Below, piece by piece: positions 5,322 through 5,474 of a stretch of DNA of 5,474 nucleotides. The DNA is from Clostridia bacterium (GTDB lineage: Bacteria > Bacillota_A > Clostridia > Oscillospirales > SIG627), in the NCBI GenBank assembly GCA_017508505.1, contig JAFVYT010000081.1, positions 1-5,474 of the forward strand, given 5' to 3'. The translations under genes and the position numbers were made by a program. The notes beneath the pieces are model-generated. The model was not told the DNA's origin. It worked only from the letters and a program-made list of their open reading frames with translations, and ran no database searches. Position 1 is the stretch's first letter. Each line of letters starts with the position of its first letter.

Positions 5322-5474
5322 ATCGCTGGGCCATCGGCATCTTTTGTCTCTCGCTTTTATGGGCAGGGATCCGCATTTTGATCCCGCAGGGGGAAAAATC
5401 CCCTCTTTACGGGCATTTGGGCTTTTTGTATTCCCTCGTTCTCATCACTCTTTGCCTGGGGCCGCTCTTTTCCT
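5318..5474 (+). CDS. spoIIIAF: Stage III sporulation protein AF, N-terminal part (3' truncated by window edge)
   Basis: Fifty-two codons are visible before the right edge. Two hydrophobic segments, at about 4-22 and 33-51, are separated by a short polar stretch, IPQGEKSPLYGH (22-33). This matches the paired N-terminal membrane helices of SpoIIIAF, which in the family are followed by a soluble domain with the ring-building fold shared with SpoIIIAG. ATG 5318 overlaps the spoIIIAE stop (ATGA), and GGGAGG at 5306-5311 lies six bases upstream. The identification rests mainly on position in the operon plus this hydrophobic layout. The soluble domain cannot be assessed here. Confidence 0.88.
   Translation, partial: MNRWAIGIFCLSLLWAGIRILIPQGEKSPLYGHLGFLYSLVLITLCLGPLFS

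Overview
The window looks like a chromosomal segment from an endospore-forming Firmicute, most likely a fairly GC-rich member of the class Clostridia. The evidence is a nearly complete run of the spoIIIA sporulation operon, a clostridial-type DUF1540 protein, strong AGGAGG-like ribosome binding sites and tightly packed co-directional genes. The genus cannot be read from the sequence. No phage, transposon, tRNA/rRNA or CRISPR signal was seen, and no gap between genes exceeds about 90 bases.

Left part (1-1125, + strand): the 3' end of rbgA (ribosome-assembly GTPase), rnhB (RNase HII) and yraN (UPF0102, nuclease-fold) form one overlapping housekeeping unit. It ends at a hairpin terminator at 1127-1156. 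This hairpin also serves the convergent gene on the minus strand (1152-1340), a small four-cysteine DUF1540 protein.

Middle part (1341-2156): a 72-base divergent intergenic region leads to a single-gene unit (1413-2129). It encodes a 238-residue calcineurin-like metallophosphoesterase with every metal-binding motif intact, followed by a strong Rho-independent terminator.

Right part (2157-5474): the spoIIIA operon, in the order spoIIIAA-AB-AC-AD-AE-AF, with AF cut by the window edge. A very good sigma-E-type promoter (2157-2186) starts right at the tail of the preceding terminator. The genes overlap or nearly abut, so they are probably translationally coupled. By family knowledge, the products are mother-cell proteins of the SpoIIIA-SpoIIQ channel. 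This secretion-like complex spans the two membranes around the forespore and is needed for late forespore (sigma-G) gene expression and forespore integrity. AA is the cytosolic ATPase, AB resembles the GspF platform, and AC, AD, AE and AF are membrane components. AG and AH would be expected just past the right edge.

I did not find an undescribed system. The points most worth a second look are the sigma-E promoter embedded in a terminator tail, an atypical ATPase motif set in SpoIIIAA, and a possible sporulation (sigma-G-like) promoter for the DUF1540 gene.
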